Source: an uncultured Bacilli bacterium
GTDB lineage: Bacteria; Bacillota_I; Bacilli_A; RF39; UBA660
DNA: 11,141 nucleotides
Reading direction: 5' to 3'
Assembly (NCBI GenBank): GCA_949025205.1
Contig: CARMXJ010000040.1
Location: forward strand, 1-11,141
Below, piece by piece: positions 1-7,612 of this stretch. The first letter of the stretch is position 1; each line of letters opens with the position of its first letter. Made by a program: the position numbers and the translations under genes. A model generated the notes under the pieces. It made no database searches and was not told where the DNA came from. It saw nothing but the letters and a program-made list of their open reading frames with translations.

Positions 1-53
1 TTATCCACTTTTCTTTTTCCTTTTTTATCCTTTCTAGTCTGAACTGTTACTTT

Positions 54-82
54 TTGACAGTGTTATATACAAAAAATACTAT
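54..82 (+). promoter_or_regulatory. Sigma-A-type promoter of the double-GNAT gene
   Basis: A perfect -35 TTGACA lies at 54-59 and a -10 TACTAT (4 of 6) at 77-82, separated by 17 bases, the optimal spacing. Transcription would begin near 89 and give a leader of about 70 bases before the start codon at 159. Nothing else is seen in the AT-rich stretch 1-158. Confidence 0.7.
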
Positions 83-158
83 CTTTTTTATATTTATTTC
101 TTTATAATATGTTTTAATATCATTATAAAAATAAAAATGGTTATTTGGAGGTTAAAAA

Positions 159-1190
159 ATGGAAAAATTTTATTTTGAAGTTCCTAGCATAGATAGAGAG
201 AAAGATGCTGTTGCCTATATAAATGAATTTTATGAATTTAAATCTGATATAAATGGAACTGGAGGATTACAAAGATTCTTAGACAATTATAAAGGATGGC
301 TAGATAAGTTACAAGAAGATTATACTAGAGTAGCCAATGAAGAAAAAGTACCAGCTAGAACTTATTTTCTTGTTAGAAGTAACGATAAACAAATTGTTGG
401 TATGATAAATATAAGATTAGCTTTAAACGAAATATTAAAAAAATATGGTGGACATATTGGATATAGTATAAGACCTACTGAGAGAGGGAAAGGCTATAAT
501 AAAATGAACTTATACTTAGGCTTAAAAATTTGTCAAGAACATGGAATTGATAAAGTTTTTATGGATGCTGATAAAGATACCCCTGCTTCATGGAAAACGA
601 TGGAAGCTTTAGGCGGTATCAATATACGAGAATATTTTGATGATATAAACTCTCATTGTATAGTTAAAGATTATGAAATAAATGTAAATGAAAGTATACG
701 TAATAATTCGGCTACCTATGAACCAATGATTGAACATATAACATTAAGAAAATATACTAATAATGATTATAATTTTGTTTATGAAGTAAAAAAGAATGCA
801 TATAGAAAATATGTTGAGGAATGTTGGGGTGCATGGATAGAAGATGACCAACAAAAATATTTTGAAAATTTTATCAATCAAGTAAAAGAAAATGCGTATA
901 TTATACAATATGACAATAAAGATATAGGATTTTACAATGGTGAAATGTTAGAAAATGGCAACTATGAAGTAGGAAATATTTGTATTATGCCTGAATATCA
1001 AGGTAAAGGAATTGGAACTAAAATATTAAAAGATGTACTGGAAATGTATGATGATAGAGATATAGAAATACAATATTTTAAACAAAATCCAGTTGGGGCA
1101 TTATACGAAAGATTAGGATTTGAAAAATCTGGTGAAACTGACTTTCATTATCAAATGGTTAAACCCAAAAGTATTAATTTAACTAAATAA
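159..1190 (+). CDS. Tandem double-domain GNAT N-acetyltransferase
   Basis: This 343-residue protein appears to consist of two fused GNAT acetyltransferase domains, which move the acetyl group of acetyl-CoA to an amine. The N-terminal domain covers roughly residues 1-175 and has an acetyl-CoA-loop-like segment RPTERGKGYNK at 105-115, followed by the MDADKDTPASW block at 135-145. The C-terminal domain covers roughly 190-335 and has a textbook loop MPEYQGKGIGTKIL at 277-290 and the final NPVGALYERLGF block at 310-321. The N-terminal loop has Asn where Gly/Ala is usual (RGKGYN), so that half may bind cofactor less well or be structural. The start ATG at 159 has GGAGG at 147-151. The gene stands alone with its own promoter and converges on rsmG. 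The substrate cannot be read from sequence; antibiotic, small-amine and protein targets are all possible. Confidence 0.88.
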   Translation: MEKFYFEVPSIDREKDAVAYINEFYEFKSDINGTGGLQRFLDNYKGWLDKLQEDYTRVANEEKVPARTYFLVRSNDKQIVGMINIRLALNEILKKYGGHIGYSIRPTERGKGYNKMNLYLGLKICQEHGIDKVFMDADKDTPASWKTMEALGGINIREYFDDINSHCIVKDYEINVNESIRNNSATYEPMIEHITLRKYTNNDYNFVYEVKKNAYRKYVEECWGAWIEDDQQKYFENFINQVKENAYIIQYDNKDIGFYNGEMLENGNYEVGNICIMPEYQGKGIGTKILKDVLEMYDDRDIEIQYFKQNPVGALYERLGFEKSGETDFHYQMVKPKSINLTK

Positions 1191-1222
1191 GACAAAACGA
1201 AAAATTTTAACTAAAATAAACG

Positions 1223-1260
1223 AGGCTAATACCGCAAGGTACTAGCCTTATTATTTATTT
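1223..1260. terminator. Shared terminator hairpin between convergent genes
   Basis: AGGCTA (1223-1228) pairs with TAGCCT (1243-1248). After one A-C mismatch, TACC (1230-1233) pairs with GGTA (1238-1241), closing a GCAA tetraloop of the GNRA type. A T-rich run follows on the + strand (1249-1263), and an A-rich run upstream would give a U-rich tail on the minus strand. It can therefore end both the double-GNAT gene and the mnmE-rsmG transcript. The GNRA loop forms on the + strand transcript. Confidence 0.8.
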
Positions 1261-1282
1261 TTATATCTCTAATTCATTAACA

Positions 1283-1993
1283 TTATTTTCTTTTTACAAG
1301 TGGCTTTTTAAGAATTTTATCAAAGCTACGTGGATATTTCTTATCAGTCGTTTCTTTATGTTCTATCACTAGAATTGTTCTTCTGCTATTTTCTTTAGGT
1401 AAAACAAATTCTTTTTTTGCTAAAATTTTTCCGTTTAAAAGTTCTATTGTGTCTTTACTACTATCTAATTCGCTATCTATATTTCCTTTTAAAGGGATAA
1501 ACAAGCCTCCTATTTTTAAGGCTGGTAGTGATAGTTCAGTTAAAATACGTAAGTCAGATACAGCACGGGATGTGACAATATCAAATTCTTCTAAATGATT
1601 TTTCACATAGTTTTCAGCACGGTCATAAATTAGTTCTACATTCGTTAGTTGTAATTTATCTTTTAATTCTGTTAAAAATTTTATTTTTTTGTTGTTGGAG
1701 TCAAGTAAAACAAAATTTGTTTTTTCGCGCAGGATAGCTAACACCATACCAGGAAATCCTGCTCCTGTTCCTATGTCTAATACTTTTTGACCTTCTTTTA
1801 TGTATTCTGAAATAGTTAAAGAATCAAAAAAGTGTTTTAGGTAAATTCCTTGCTCCTCTTTAATCGCTGTTAGATTTGTATGGGTATTGTATTCAATTAG
1901 AAATTCTTTATAAAACTCTAATTTTTCAAGTTGGGATGGAGTAATGTTTATTCCAAGTGTTTTTAATTCTTTTATAAATTCTTCTTTATTCAT
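1283..1993 (-). CDS. rsmG: 16S rRNA (guanine-N7)-methyltransferase RsmG (GidB)
   Basis: RsmG is a cytoplasmic SAM-dependent methyltransferase that makes m7G at position 527 (E. coli numbering) of 16S rRNA; loss of it in other bacteria gives low-level streptomycin resistance. The 236-residue protein shows NLTAI (40-44), HFFDSL (54-59), the SAM-binding loop VLDIGTGAGFPG (71-82), the SRAV segment (142-145) and the KYPRSFDKILKKPL tail typical of the family. I prefer the ATG at 1993 to the one at 1999, because AAGGA then sits about 8 bases upstream instead of 2. With this start it overlaps the end of mnmG by 8 bases, which points to translational coupling. It is the last gene of the operon. In many Bacillota noc or parA/parB follow; here a convergent acetyltransferase gene does. 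Confidence 0.96.
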   Translation of the reverse strand: MNKEEFIKELKTLGINITPSQLEKLEFYKEFLIEYNTHTNLTAIKEEQGIYLKHFFDSLTISEYIKEGQKVLDIGTGAGFPGMVLAILREKTNFVLLDSNNKKIKFLTELKDKLQLTNVELIYDRAENYVKNHLEEFDIVTSRAVSDLRILTELSLPALKIGGLFIPLKGNIDSELDSSKDTIELLNGKILAKKEFVLPKENSRRTILVIEHKETTDKKYPRSFDKILKKPLVKRK

Positions 1994-3848
1994 TTGCATA
2001 TTCCTTTTTTAAATAAATGGCTAGTATGGAAATGTCTGCTGGATTAATGCCGCTAATTCTTGCCGCTTGACCAATGGAAATAGGGCGGATTTTCTCTAAT
2101 TTTTCTCTTGCTTCACTTGCTAAATTTTTTACTTTTTTGTAATCAATATCTGTAGGAATTTGTTTTTCTTCTAATTTTAACATTTTTTCTATTTCTTTTT
2201 GAGTTTTTGCAATATAGCCTTCGTATTTTATATCAATGCTTACAATTTCTTGGGTATTTTCTTTAAATGGAATCGGTGTGATTTCGTTTAAAAATTCCAT
2301 TGTGATTTCAGGTCTTTTTAATAATTCTATAAAAGATGTTTTATTTAGCGGAATGCTAAAGTTCTCTTTTTCAAATTTTTCTTTTATCTCTTCAGTTATT
2401 TCTAATTTGGTATGTTTTAAAAATTCTTTTAGTTTTTTTATTTCTTCTAGATGATTTAAGTAGTTTTCATATATTTCTTCTGTAATGGTTCCATAGATAT
2501 GTCCATATTCTCTTAGTCTTATATCTGCATTATCATGACGAAGTAAAAGACGATATTCAGCACGGGAGGTAAGCATTCGGTAGGGCTCTTTTGTTCCTTT
2601 TGTGACTAGGTCATCGATTAAAACGCCTAAGTAGGATTCGTTTCTTTTTAAAATGAGAGGTTCTTTATGATTTAATTTTGATACGGCATTTATACCTGCA
2701 AGTAGGCCTTGTCCTGCTGCTTCTTCATATCCACTTGTTCCATTGATTTGACCAGCGGTGAATAGGTTTTCCACTAATTTGGTTTCTAGAGATGGTTTTA
2801 ATTCTAATGGGTCGATAGCATCATACTCGATTGCATAAGCGTATTTGGTAATCACTGCATTTTCTAATCCTTTTAGACTATGGACCATTTTTTCTTGAAT
2901 GTCTTCTGGCATACTGGTAGAAAAGCCTTGGATATACCATTCATCGTAATAAAGGCTTTCGGGTTCTAAAAACAATTGGTGTCTTTCTTTGTCTTTAAAA
3001 CGTACAATTTTATCTTCAATGGAAGGGCAGTATCTTGGCCCAATTCCTGTTACGTATCCGCCATACATACTGGACTTTTCTAAATTATCCAAAATAATTT
3101 TGTGGGTATTTTCGTTTGTATACACTAGGTAACATTTTTGTTGTTCTTCTATTTTGTACTTTGGTTCATCATCGTGAGAGAAAGTATAGTATTTATTATC
3201 ACCATATTCTTCGCTACAAAGAGAAAAGTCGATAGAAGAGGCTTTGATTCTAGGAGGTGTTCCTGTTTTTAAGCGTTGAATGGTAAAACCTAATTTTTTT
3301 AAATTATCACTTAGGTGGTTGCTTCTTGCTTCTCCATGTGGTCCACCTTCTGTTGATGTAGCCCCTCTTAGGATGTTGCTTTTTAAATACGTTCCTGTTG
3401 TTAATATCAAAGCATCACAAAAAATCGTTTCGCCGTTTGCTAAAACAACGCCTTTGATTTTGTTCTTTTCTACTAAGATATCTTCTACCATTGCTTCTTT
3501 TATTTCTAAGCTTTTGGTTTCATTCAATTTCTTTAACATATTTTTAGGGTATGTTGTTTTATCCGCTTGGCAGCGCAAAGACCGAACAGCTGGACCTTTT
3601 TTACTATTTAGCATTTTGATTTGAAAATGAGAGGCATCTGCCACTTTTCCCATTAAACCACCTAAAGCATCGATGTCTCTTACAATGACTCCTTTTGCTG
3701 TTCCTCCAATGGAAGGGTTACAGGGCATATCGGCGATATTTTTTATATTCATTGTGATAAGAAGAGTTGAGGCGCCCATAAACGCAGAAATGTGGGCAGC
3801 TTCGCAGCCAGCATGACCTCCACCCACTACAATTATGTCATATTTCAT
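1986..3848 (-). CDS. mnmG: tRNA uridine-5-carboxymethylaminomethyl synthesis enzyme MnmG (GidA)
   Basis: MnmG is the FAD- and NADH-dependent partner of MnmE. The complex adds the (carboxymethyl)aminomethyl group to C5 of wobble uridine 34 in tRNAs that read split codon boxes. The 620-residue length is normal. Visible marks are the FAD dinucleotide-binding loop VVGGGHAGCEAA (7-18), MPCNPSIGG (41-49) with a conserved Cys43, GIGPRYCPSIEDK (268-280) with the second conserved Cys274, and INGTSGYEEAAGQGLLAG (368-385), followed by the helical C-terminal domain that binds MnmE and tRNA. The start ATG at 3846-3848 has AAGGTGA upstream. The gene begins 4 bases after the GNAT gene and overlaps rsmG. It is separated from mnmE by three accessory genes, which is the unusual point. 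Confidence 0.98.
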   Translation of the reverse strand: MKYDIIVVGGGHAGCEAAHISAFMGASTLLITMNIKNIADMPCNPSIGGTAKGVIVRDIDALGGLMGKVADASHFQIKMLNSKKGPAVRSLRCQADKTTYPKNMLKKLNETKSLEIKEAMVEDILVEKNKIKGVVLANGETIFCDALILTTGTYLKSNILRGATSTEGGPHGEARSNHLSDNLKKLGFTIQRLKTGTPPRIKASSIDFSLCSEEYGDNKYYTFSHDDEPKYKIEEQQKCYLVYTNENTHKIILDNLEKSSMYGGYVTGIGPRYCPSIEDKIVRFKDKERHQLFLEPESLYYDEWYIQGFSTSMPEDIQEKMVHSLKGLENAVITKYAYAIEYDAIDPLELKPSLETKLVENLFTAGQINGTSGYEEAAGQGLLAGINAVSKLNHKEPLILKRNESYLGVLIDDLVTKGTKEPYRMLTSRAEYRLLLRHDNADIRLREYGHIYGTITEEIYENYLNHLEEIKKLKEFLKHTKLEITEEIKEKFEKENFSIPLNKTSFIELLKRPEITMEFLNEITPIPFKENTQEIVSIDIKYEGYIAKTQKEIEKMLKLEEKQIPTDIDYKKVKNLASEAREKLEKIRPISIGQAARISGINPADISILAIYLKKEYANE

Positions 3849-3852
3849 ATAA

Positions 3853-4359
3853 TCACCTTCCTATGTATTTTTCGTAATAGTTATATTCTCCAGGATAATC
3901 TTCGTACATAAATTTTCCTTTGTATGCAAATCCTTGTTTTTGAAACAAATTGTTCATTTTTATATTGGATACTTCCGTATCTGCTTTTAAAACGGATATA
4001 TTGTTTTCTCTCGCTTTATTTTCTGCAAACAGCATTAATCTACTTGCTATTCCTAATTTGCGATATTTTTTAGGAATACACATTCTATGGAGAATATAAG
4101 ATTTTTTTTGACTATTTGCTATTAATGCATCATAATCATGAACATCATTTGCTATCGTTATAAAACCTTTAATTGTATTATCTTCTTTTAGAATGTAAAG
4201 AGTCTTTTGTTCTATGTCTTTTTTAAATATTTCTTCATTTGGGTAGTTTTCTTCTGTTGAACCCCATTGAGGATTATTCTCTTCACGCATTTCCTCTATT
4301 GCTTCGTTTATAATATTCATTATTTCTGCTAAATCAGTCAATTTTGCAAGTTCTATCAT
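3853..4359 (-). CDS. GNAT family N-acetyltransferase
   Basis: This 168-residue single-domain GNAT protein probably transfers acetyl from acetyl-CoA to an unknown amine. The cofactor-binding region is HRMCIPKKYRKLGIASRLM (91-109), with R-x-x-G-x-A at its core. An N-terminal block QWGSTEENYP (31-40), followed by a DI...LYIL segment, is shared with a common small-molecule acetyltransferase subgroup. The C-terminal NNLFQKQGF...YEKYI block is the usual last strand pair. GGAAGTG precedes the ATG at 4359. It lies 11 bases after the Nmad3 gene and 4 bases before mnmG, so it is co-transcribed with tRNA-modification genes. Whether it acts on RNA, protein (RimI-like) or a metabolite cannot be decided here; nothing RimI-specific is evident. 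Confidence 0.9.
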   Translation of the reverse strand: MIELAKLTDLAEIMNIINEAIEEMREENNPQWGSTEENYPNEEIFKKDIEQKTLYILKEDNTIKGFITIANDVHDYDALIANSQKKSYILHRMCIPKKYRKLGIASRLMLFAENKARENNISVLKADTEVSNIKMNNLFQKQGFAYKGKFMYEDYPGEYNYYEKYIGR

Positions 4360-4370
4360 TTTTACACTTC

Positions 4371-5234
4371 CTAATTTTTAATTGTTTCTTTTATTCTGTT
4401 TGTAGCGTATTTTTCAATTAAATTGATTGCCCAACTCTCTATTTCCTCGTTTTCTTCGATTACAAATTCTTGTCCTCTACAAGCAGATTTAAAGTAGCCT
4501 TCTTTCCAACTATTTTCATTATGATATGCTATTTTTACTTTTTTAAATATTTCTGGTAAATTCCAACAGGTTCTAGTCATTCCTTCTTTTGATAAATCCA
4601 ATTCTTTATTATATTCAAACATACCATATCCTTTTATATTTTCGTTAAAAGTACATTTGTCTTTGGCAATATAAATACAATTGGATGGATTGTTTAATCT
4701 TTTTAAAGAACTAGCATGAGGATGTTTTTGTAACCACTTTGGAATTTCTTCTTTACACGGATAAATAATTTTATCAATTTGTAAGTAACCAAATATAGTA
4801 TGTCTTCCATCGCCTTTTTTGAATTTATATTGGTTATTTATTTTTTCAACATCGTTAAACCAACCAAAGAATAAAAATAAATCTCCTTCTTTGATATCGT
4901 TATTTTCAAGTACTTTTTGAGCAGCATTAATTTGACCGAAAGCTCCTCTCCAATCTTTTTCTCTAGATACTGAAAATTCACATAAATCTGGGTCCAAATG
5001 ACATTTTGTTTCTTTTTCAAGTGGAATATTTTTTCCTGATTTAATATTTTTATTTAAAGATTTCATTATTTCATAAATGGATTCTCCATTTTTTGTTTTT
5101 AAATCTCCAAAACAATAGTCTTCTTCTTTATTACTTGGTATTGGTAATGTTATCATTTCATTGTTTGGTAGTATAATACTAGGATAGCCACCATATCCTG
5201 AATCAAAGCCTTTTCTACTTAAAATTACTTTCAT
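4371..5234 (-). CDS. Nmad3-family (nucleotide modification associated domain 3) protein
   Basis: This 287-residue protein matches, from memory, the Nmad3 family, which was named for gene neighbourhoods that make hypermodified DNA bases in phages and bacteria; its biochemical role is not established to my knowledge. Recognisable blocks in order are MKVILSRKGFDS...GGYPS (1-19), LPIP (30-33), CHLDPDL (78-84), WRGAFGQINAAQ (95-106), GDLFLFFGWF (117-126), HTIFGYLQI (145-153), HPH (171-173) and ACRGQEFVI (251-259). The many conserved polar residues (Arg7, Asp11, Asp81, Asp83, His171, His173) suggest an enzyme or nucleotide-binding fold. AAGGAGAG sits before the ATG at 5234. It lies 22 bases after the 207-residue gene and 11 before the GNAT gene, all inside the mnmE-mnmG interval. 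No other base-modification enzyme is visible in the window. Confidence 0.8.
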   Translation of the reverse strand: MKVILSRKGFDSGYGGYPSIILPNNEMITLPIPSNKEEDYCFGDLKTKNGESIYEIMKSLNKNIKSGKNIPLEKETKCHLDPDLCEFSVSREKDWRGAFGQINAAQKVLENNDIKEGDLFLFFGWFNDVEKINNQYKFKKGDGRHTIFGYLQIDKIIYPCKEEIPKWLQKHPHASSLKRLNNPSNCIYIAKDKCTFNENIKGYGMFEYNKELDLSKEGMTRTCWNLPEIFKKVKIAYHNENSWKEGYFKSACRGQEFVIEENEEIESWAINLIEKYATNRIKETIKN

Positions 5235-5256
5235 AATCGATTCTCTCCTTATTTTT

Positions 5257-5880
5257 TTATCTTTTTGGTAGTTCTTCTAGGGCATCATCATTATTGGGAA
5301 ATGAAATTGTTGATAATAATAAATCCATTTCTTCTTTAATTTCATCTTCTGTTCTCATATCAATATTTACACCTAATAATTCTTCGAAATTATTATGTAA
5401 CAAAAAATTAATAATTGTATTCATATCTTGATTGTTCTTTTTTATTTCTTTAACCAGTTCAATGTATTTTTTATATTCTTCATTTTCATTTTTTCTTATA
5501 TCGATGCATAATGGTTTATCTGTTATATCTATAATGTAGCTAGGCGAAAATTGTTCTATAGGTATTGCATATTCTGGTATTGGAAATTTTTCACCTTTCA
5601 ATTCATAAAACCCAAATCCTTTATATTTTTCTAATATATCATTAGGGATATTGGCTGTCATAAATAAAATATATTGTTCGTTTTGCTTTTCATAACTACC
5701 ATTTTTTCCTATATTAAAATAATATTTAGCAAAGTCACTATATCTAAAAAAATGAATATATTCTTTTCCATCTATATATTTGTGTGTGTTTAATGCATTA
5801 TTATTTATTTGCATTTTATTCTTTATATTTTTATATTTATTAATCACTTCTTGTAATTTTATACAACGATATACCCTCAT
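5257..5880 (-). CDS. Uncharacterised protein, NTHKY..YIHFF type
   Basis: I do not recognise a named family. The 207-residue protein begins MRVYRCIKLQEV and carries NTHKYIDGKEYIHFFRY (31-47), a central ILFMTANIP strand (71-79) and PIPEYAIPIEQFSPSYIIDI (100-119), then a charged helical C-terminus. This order (start M-x-V-Y-R, then THKY...YIHFF, then a YAIP block) resembles a loose group of hypothetical proteins in Bacillota; an ADP-ribosyltransferase-like fold would be speculation. There is no signal peptide or membrane segment, so it is probably cytoplasmic. The ATG at 5880 is chosen because AGGGGGAT lies just before it; an extension to 5913 would overlap mnmE and remove that signal. It starts 17 bases after mnmE and is followed after 22 bases by the Nmad3 gene, its likely partner. 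Confidence 0.8.
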   Translation of the reverse strand: MRVYRCIKLQEVINKYKNIKNKMQINNNALNTHKYIDGKEYIHFFRYSDFAKYYFNIGKNGSYEKQNEQYILFMTANIPNDILEKYKGFGFYELKGEKFPIPEYAIPIEQFSPSYIIDITDKPLCIDIRKNENEEYKKYIELVKEIKKNNQDMNTIINFLLHNNFEELLGVNIDMRTEDEIKEEMDLLLSTISFPNNDDALEELPKR

Positions 5881-5897
5881 TTTGCATCCCCCTAGTT

Positions 5898-7247
5898 TTA
5901 TTTTCCTAAACAAAAATTTTTAAATAATTTATCAACAAGTTCGTCTTCGTATTTTTCTCCAATTAAGACTCCTAAATTATCAAAAGCATTTCGCAAATGA
6001 ATTTCTAACATATCAACAGGAATACTACTATCTGCATCTTCAATTGCTTTTTTTATGCTTTCCAATGCTTCTTTTACCAATGTTATCTGGCGTACATTTG
6101 ATAGATAAGTTAAATCTTTATCTGCAATTTTGTCTAAGTTGTACATTTCAATAATTTTCTTTTTTAATTCTTCTAGGCCATCTAAATCTTTGGTATTTCC
6201 TTTTATAACATTAACGTTGTCTGGTAATTGTAATTTGTTTTCTAAATCGGTTTTGTTTATAAAGATTATGTTTTCTTTTTCTTGGGTTATTTTTAAAAGA
6301 TTTTTATCTTCTTCTGTTAGTTCTTCATTGTTATTTAATACAAGTACTACTAAATCGGCTTGGTTTATGATTTGTTTACTTTTGTCTACACCGATTTTTT
6401 CTACTACATCTGTGGTTTCTCTAATTCCAGCGGTATCAATTAAATTGATTTCTATTCCTTTTAAATTCATTTTGGCTTCTATCACATCTCTTGTTGTCCC
6501 AGATATATCTGTTACTATCGCTTTGTCTTCATTTAATAAGGCATTTAAAATACTGCTTTTTCCAACGTTTGGTCTTCCTACTAAAGCAATATCGATTCCA
6601 GATTTTATAATTTTTCCTATTTCAGAGTTGGATAATAGAAGTTCCATTTCTTTTTCAATAGAAACTAATTGTGCTTGGAGATAATCTGGAGTAACTTCGA
6701 TAGCATCTTCGTATTCAGGATAATCAATGTTTACTTCAATGTTTGCAATAATGTTTAAAATTTTATCTTTTAGTTCACGTACTATTTTAGTTATACGACC
6801 ATTTACACCATTTATAGCCAATGTGCGCTGTTTATCGCTTTTTGAGGAAATCAAATCACTTACAGATTCAGCTTCGATTAAATCAATACGGCCATTTAGA
6901 AAAGCTCTTTTGGTAAATTCTCCTGGTTCTGCAAGACGCGCACCTTTTTCTACTAATAATTCTAAAATCCGATTGGTAGTAGATATTCCTCCATGGCAAT
7001 TGATTTCTACTGTATCTTCTGTTGTATATGTTTTAGGACTTCGCATTACATTTACTAATACTTCATCAATTACGCTATCATTATCCACAATAAAACCGTA
7101 ATGAATGGTGTGGGAATTTACTTTGGTTAAATCTTTTCCTTTAAAAATAGAGGTTGCTATGGAAAGTGAATCTTTTCCACTTAAGCGAATAATAGAAATG
7201 GCACCTACTCCTAGGGATGTTGCTACTGCTACTATTGTATCGTTCAT
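5898..7247 (-). CDS. mnmE: tRNA modification GTPase MnmE (TrmE)
   Basis: MnmE is a potassium-activated GTPase that dimerises, binds a formyl-tetrahydrofolate-type one-carbon donor and works with MnmG on wobble U34 of tRNA. The 449-residue protein has the N-terminal folate-binding domain (about 1-118), a helical domain interrupted by the G domain, and the signatures G1 GRPNVGKS (224-231), G2 TDISGTTRD (246-254), G3 DTAG (271-274) and G4 NKTD (331-334). It ends in CLGK (446-449), with the conserved C-terminal Cys446 of the usual CIGK motif. ATG at 7247 is preferred over an in-frame GTG at 7256: the protein then begins MNDTIVAVAT as in homologues, and GAAGGA lies about 10 bases upstream. It is the first gene of the operon and has a promoter with a very short leader. 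Confidence 0.97.
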   Translation of the reverse strand: MNDTIVAVATSLGVGAISIIRLSGKDSLSIATSIFKGKDLTKVNSHTIHYGFIVDNDSVIDEVLVNVMRSPKTYTTEDTVEINCHGGISTTNRILELLVEKGARLAEPGEFTKRAFLNGRIDLIEAESVSDLISSKSDKQRTLAINGVNGRITKIVRELKDKILNIIANIEVNIDYPEYEDAIEVTPDYLQAQLVSIEKEMELLLSNSEIGKIIKSGIDIALVGRPNVGKSSILNALLNEDKAIVTDISGTTRDVIEAKMNLKGIEINLIDTAGIRETTDVVEKIGVDKSKQIINQADLVVLVLNNNEELTEEDKNLLKITQEKENIIFINKTDLENKLQLPDNVNVIKGNTKDLDGLEELKKKIIEMYNLDKIADKDLTYLSNVRQITLVKEALESIKKAIEDADSSIPVDMLEIHLRNAFDNLGVLIGEKYEDELVDKLFKNFCLGK

Positions 7248-7269
7248 TTCCTTCACTTCCTTCGCGGGT

Positions 7270-7280
7270 ATTATAGCACA
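7270..7280 (-). promoter_or_regulatory. Extended -10 promoter of the mnmE operon
   Basis: On the minus strand the sequence reads TGTGCTATAAT, a perfect -10 (7270-7275) with the TG extension. No good -35 is seen at 16-18 bases; the nearest candidates are weak (TTTAGG, TTGCTT). Transcription would start near 7263, leaving a leader of about 16 bases that holds little more than the ribosome binding site. The upstream part overlaps the terminator of the 68-residue gene. Confidence 0.65.
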
Positions 7281-7305
7281 AAAAAAGCAATTCCTAAATA
7301 GAATT
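7280..7305 (-). terminator. Weak terminator after the 68-residue membrane protein gene
   Basis: On the minus strand AATTCT pairs with GGAATT (7289-7294 with 7300-7305, one G-T pair) around a 5-base loop, then GC and a run of seven Ts (7280-7286). The stem is short and AT-rich, so some read-through into mnmE is likely. Confidence 0.45.
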
Positions 7306-7511
7306 TACTTTTTCTTCTTTGCTTTATTTTGGATTAAAAGTATAAAACCAGTTAAAATGATATTGGTTATAATAAAGAAAACTACTAGTCGAAATAATAC
7401 TACTTCTGTTGGAATATCGCCGAAATGGTACCAGCTAAAAGTTTCAAATGTTGCAAAAGTAATTCCAAGTGAAATGATACATACTAAAATTCCTAATATT
7501 ATTTTTTTCAT
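7305..7511 (-). CDS. Small two-helix membrane protein, unknown
   Basis: This 68-residue protein is not one I can assign to a family. It has two hydrophobic segments, about residues 3-21 and 38-60, joined by a short acidic/aromatic loop (TFETFSWYHFGDIPTE), and a positively charged tail QNKAKKKK. The positive-inside rule would put both ends in the cytoplasm as a hairpin. Support for a real gene comes from a good GGGAGG ribosome binding site at the right distance from the ATG (7509-7511), an extended -10 promoter upstream, and a possible terminator at its end. It is transcribed divergently from the P-loop ATPase gene and precedes mnmE in the same direction. Confidence 0.72.
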   Translation of the reverse strand: MKKIILGILVCIISLGITFATFETFSWYHFGDIPTEVVLFRLVVFFIITNIILTGFILLIQNKAKKKK

Positions 7512-7542
7512 GTACGCCTCCCTTATATATTGTTGTAATTCT

Positions 7543-7551
7543 ATTGTAGCA
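7543..7551 (-). promoter_or_regulatory. Extended -10 promoter of the 68-residue membrane protein gene
   Basis: The minus strand reads TGCTACAAT, with a -10 TACAAT (7543-7548) and the TG extension. The -35 candidate (AAGACT at 18-base spacing) is poor. The start of transcription would be near 7536, about 25 bases before the ATG. Confidence 0.55.
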
Positions 7552-7612
7552 TATTTCTTTTTTTGTAGTCTTTTTTATTAAAATGATTTTACAAATTTAT
7601 TTTATTCTTTTA

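Noticed and set aside
1..9. TTATCCACT at the left edge, a one-mismatch DnaA box
   Set aside because: It is a single near-match with no companion boxes nearby, which is expected by chance in DNA this AT-rich.
3280..3624. Open frame of 114 codons on the + strand inside mnmG
   Set aside because: It is a shadow of the conserved MnmG frame on the other strand, with no start signal or recognisable domain.
5881..5913. Extended start of the 207-residue gene overlapping the end of mnmE
   Set aside because: The longer start lacks a ribosome binding site, while AGGGGGAT lies directly before the ATG at 5880.
6130..6684. Open frame of 184 codons on the + strand inside mnmE
   Set aside because: It is antisense to highly conserved MnmE sequence, rich in Ser/Phe/Leu/Ile as expected from the reverse of an AT-rich gene, and has no ribosome binding site.
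7105..7581. Open frame of 158 codons on the + strand over the start of mnmE and the 68-residue gene
   Set aside because: It covers the mnmE promoter and two minus-strand genes with better start signals. Its hydrophobic character comes from reading A/T-rich DNA in reverse.
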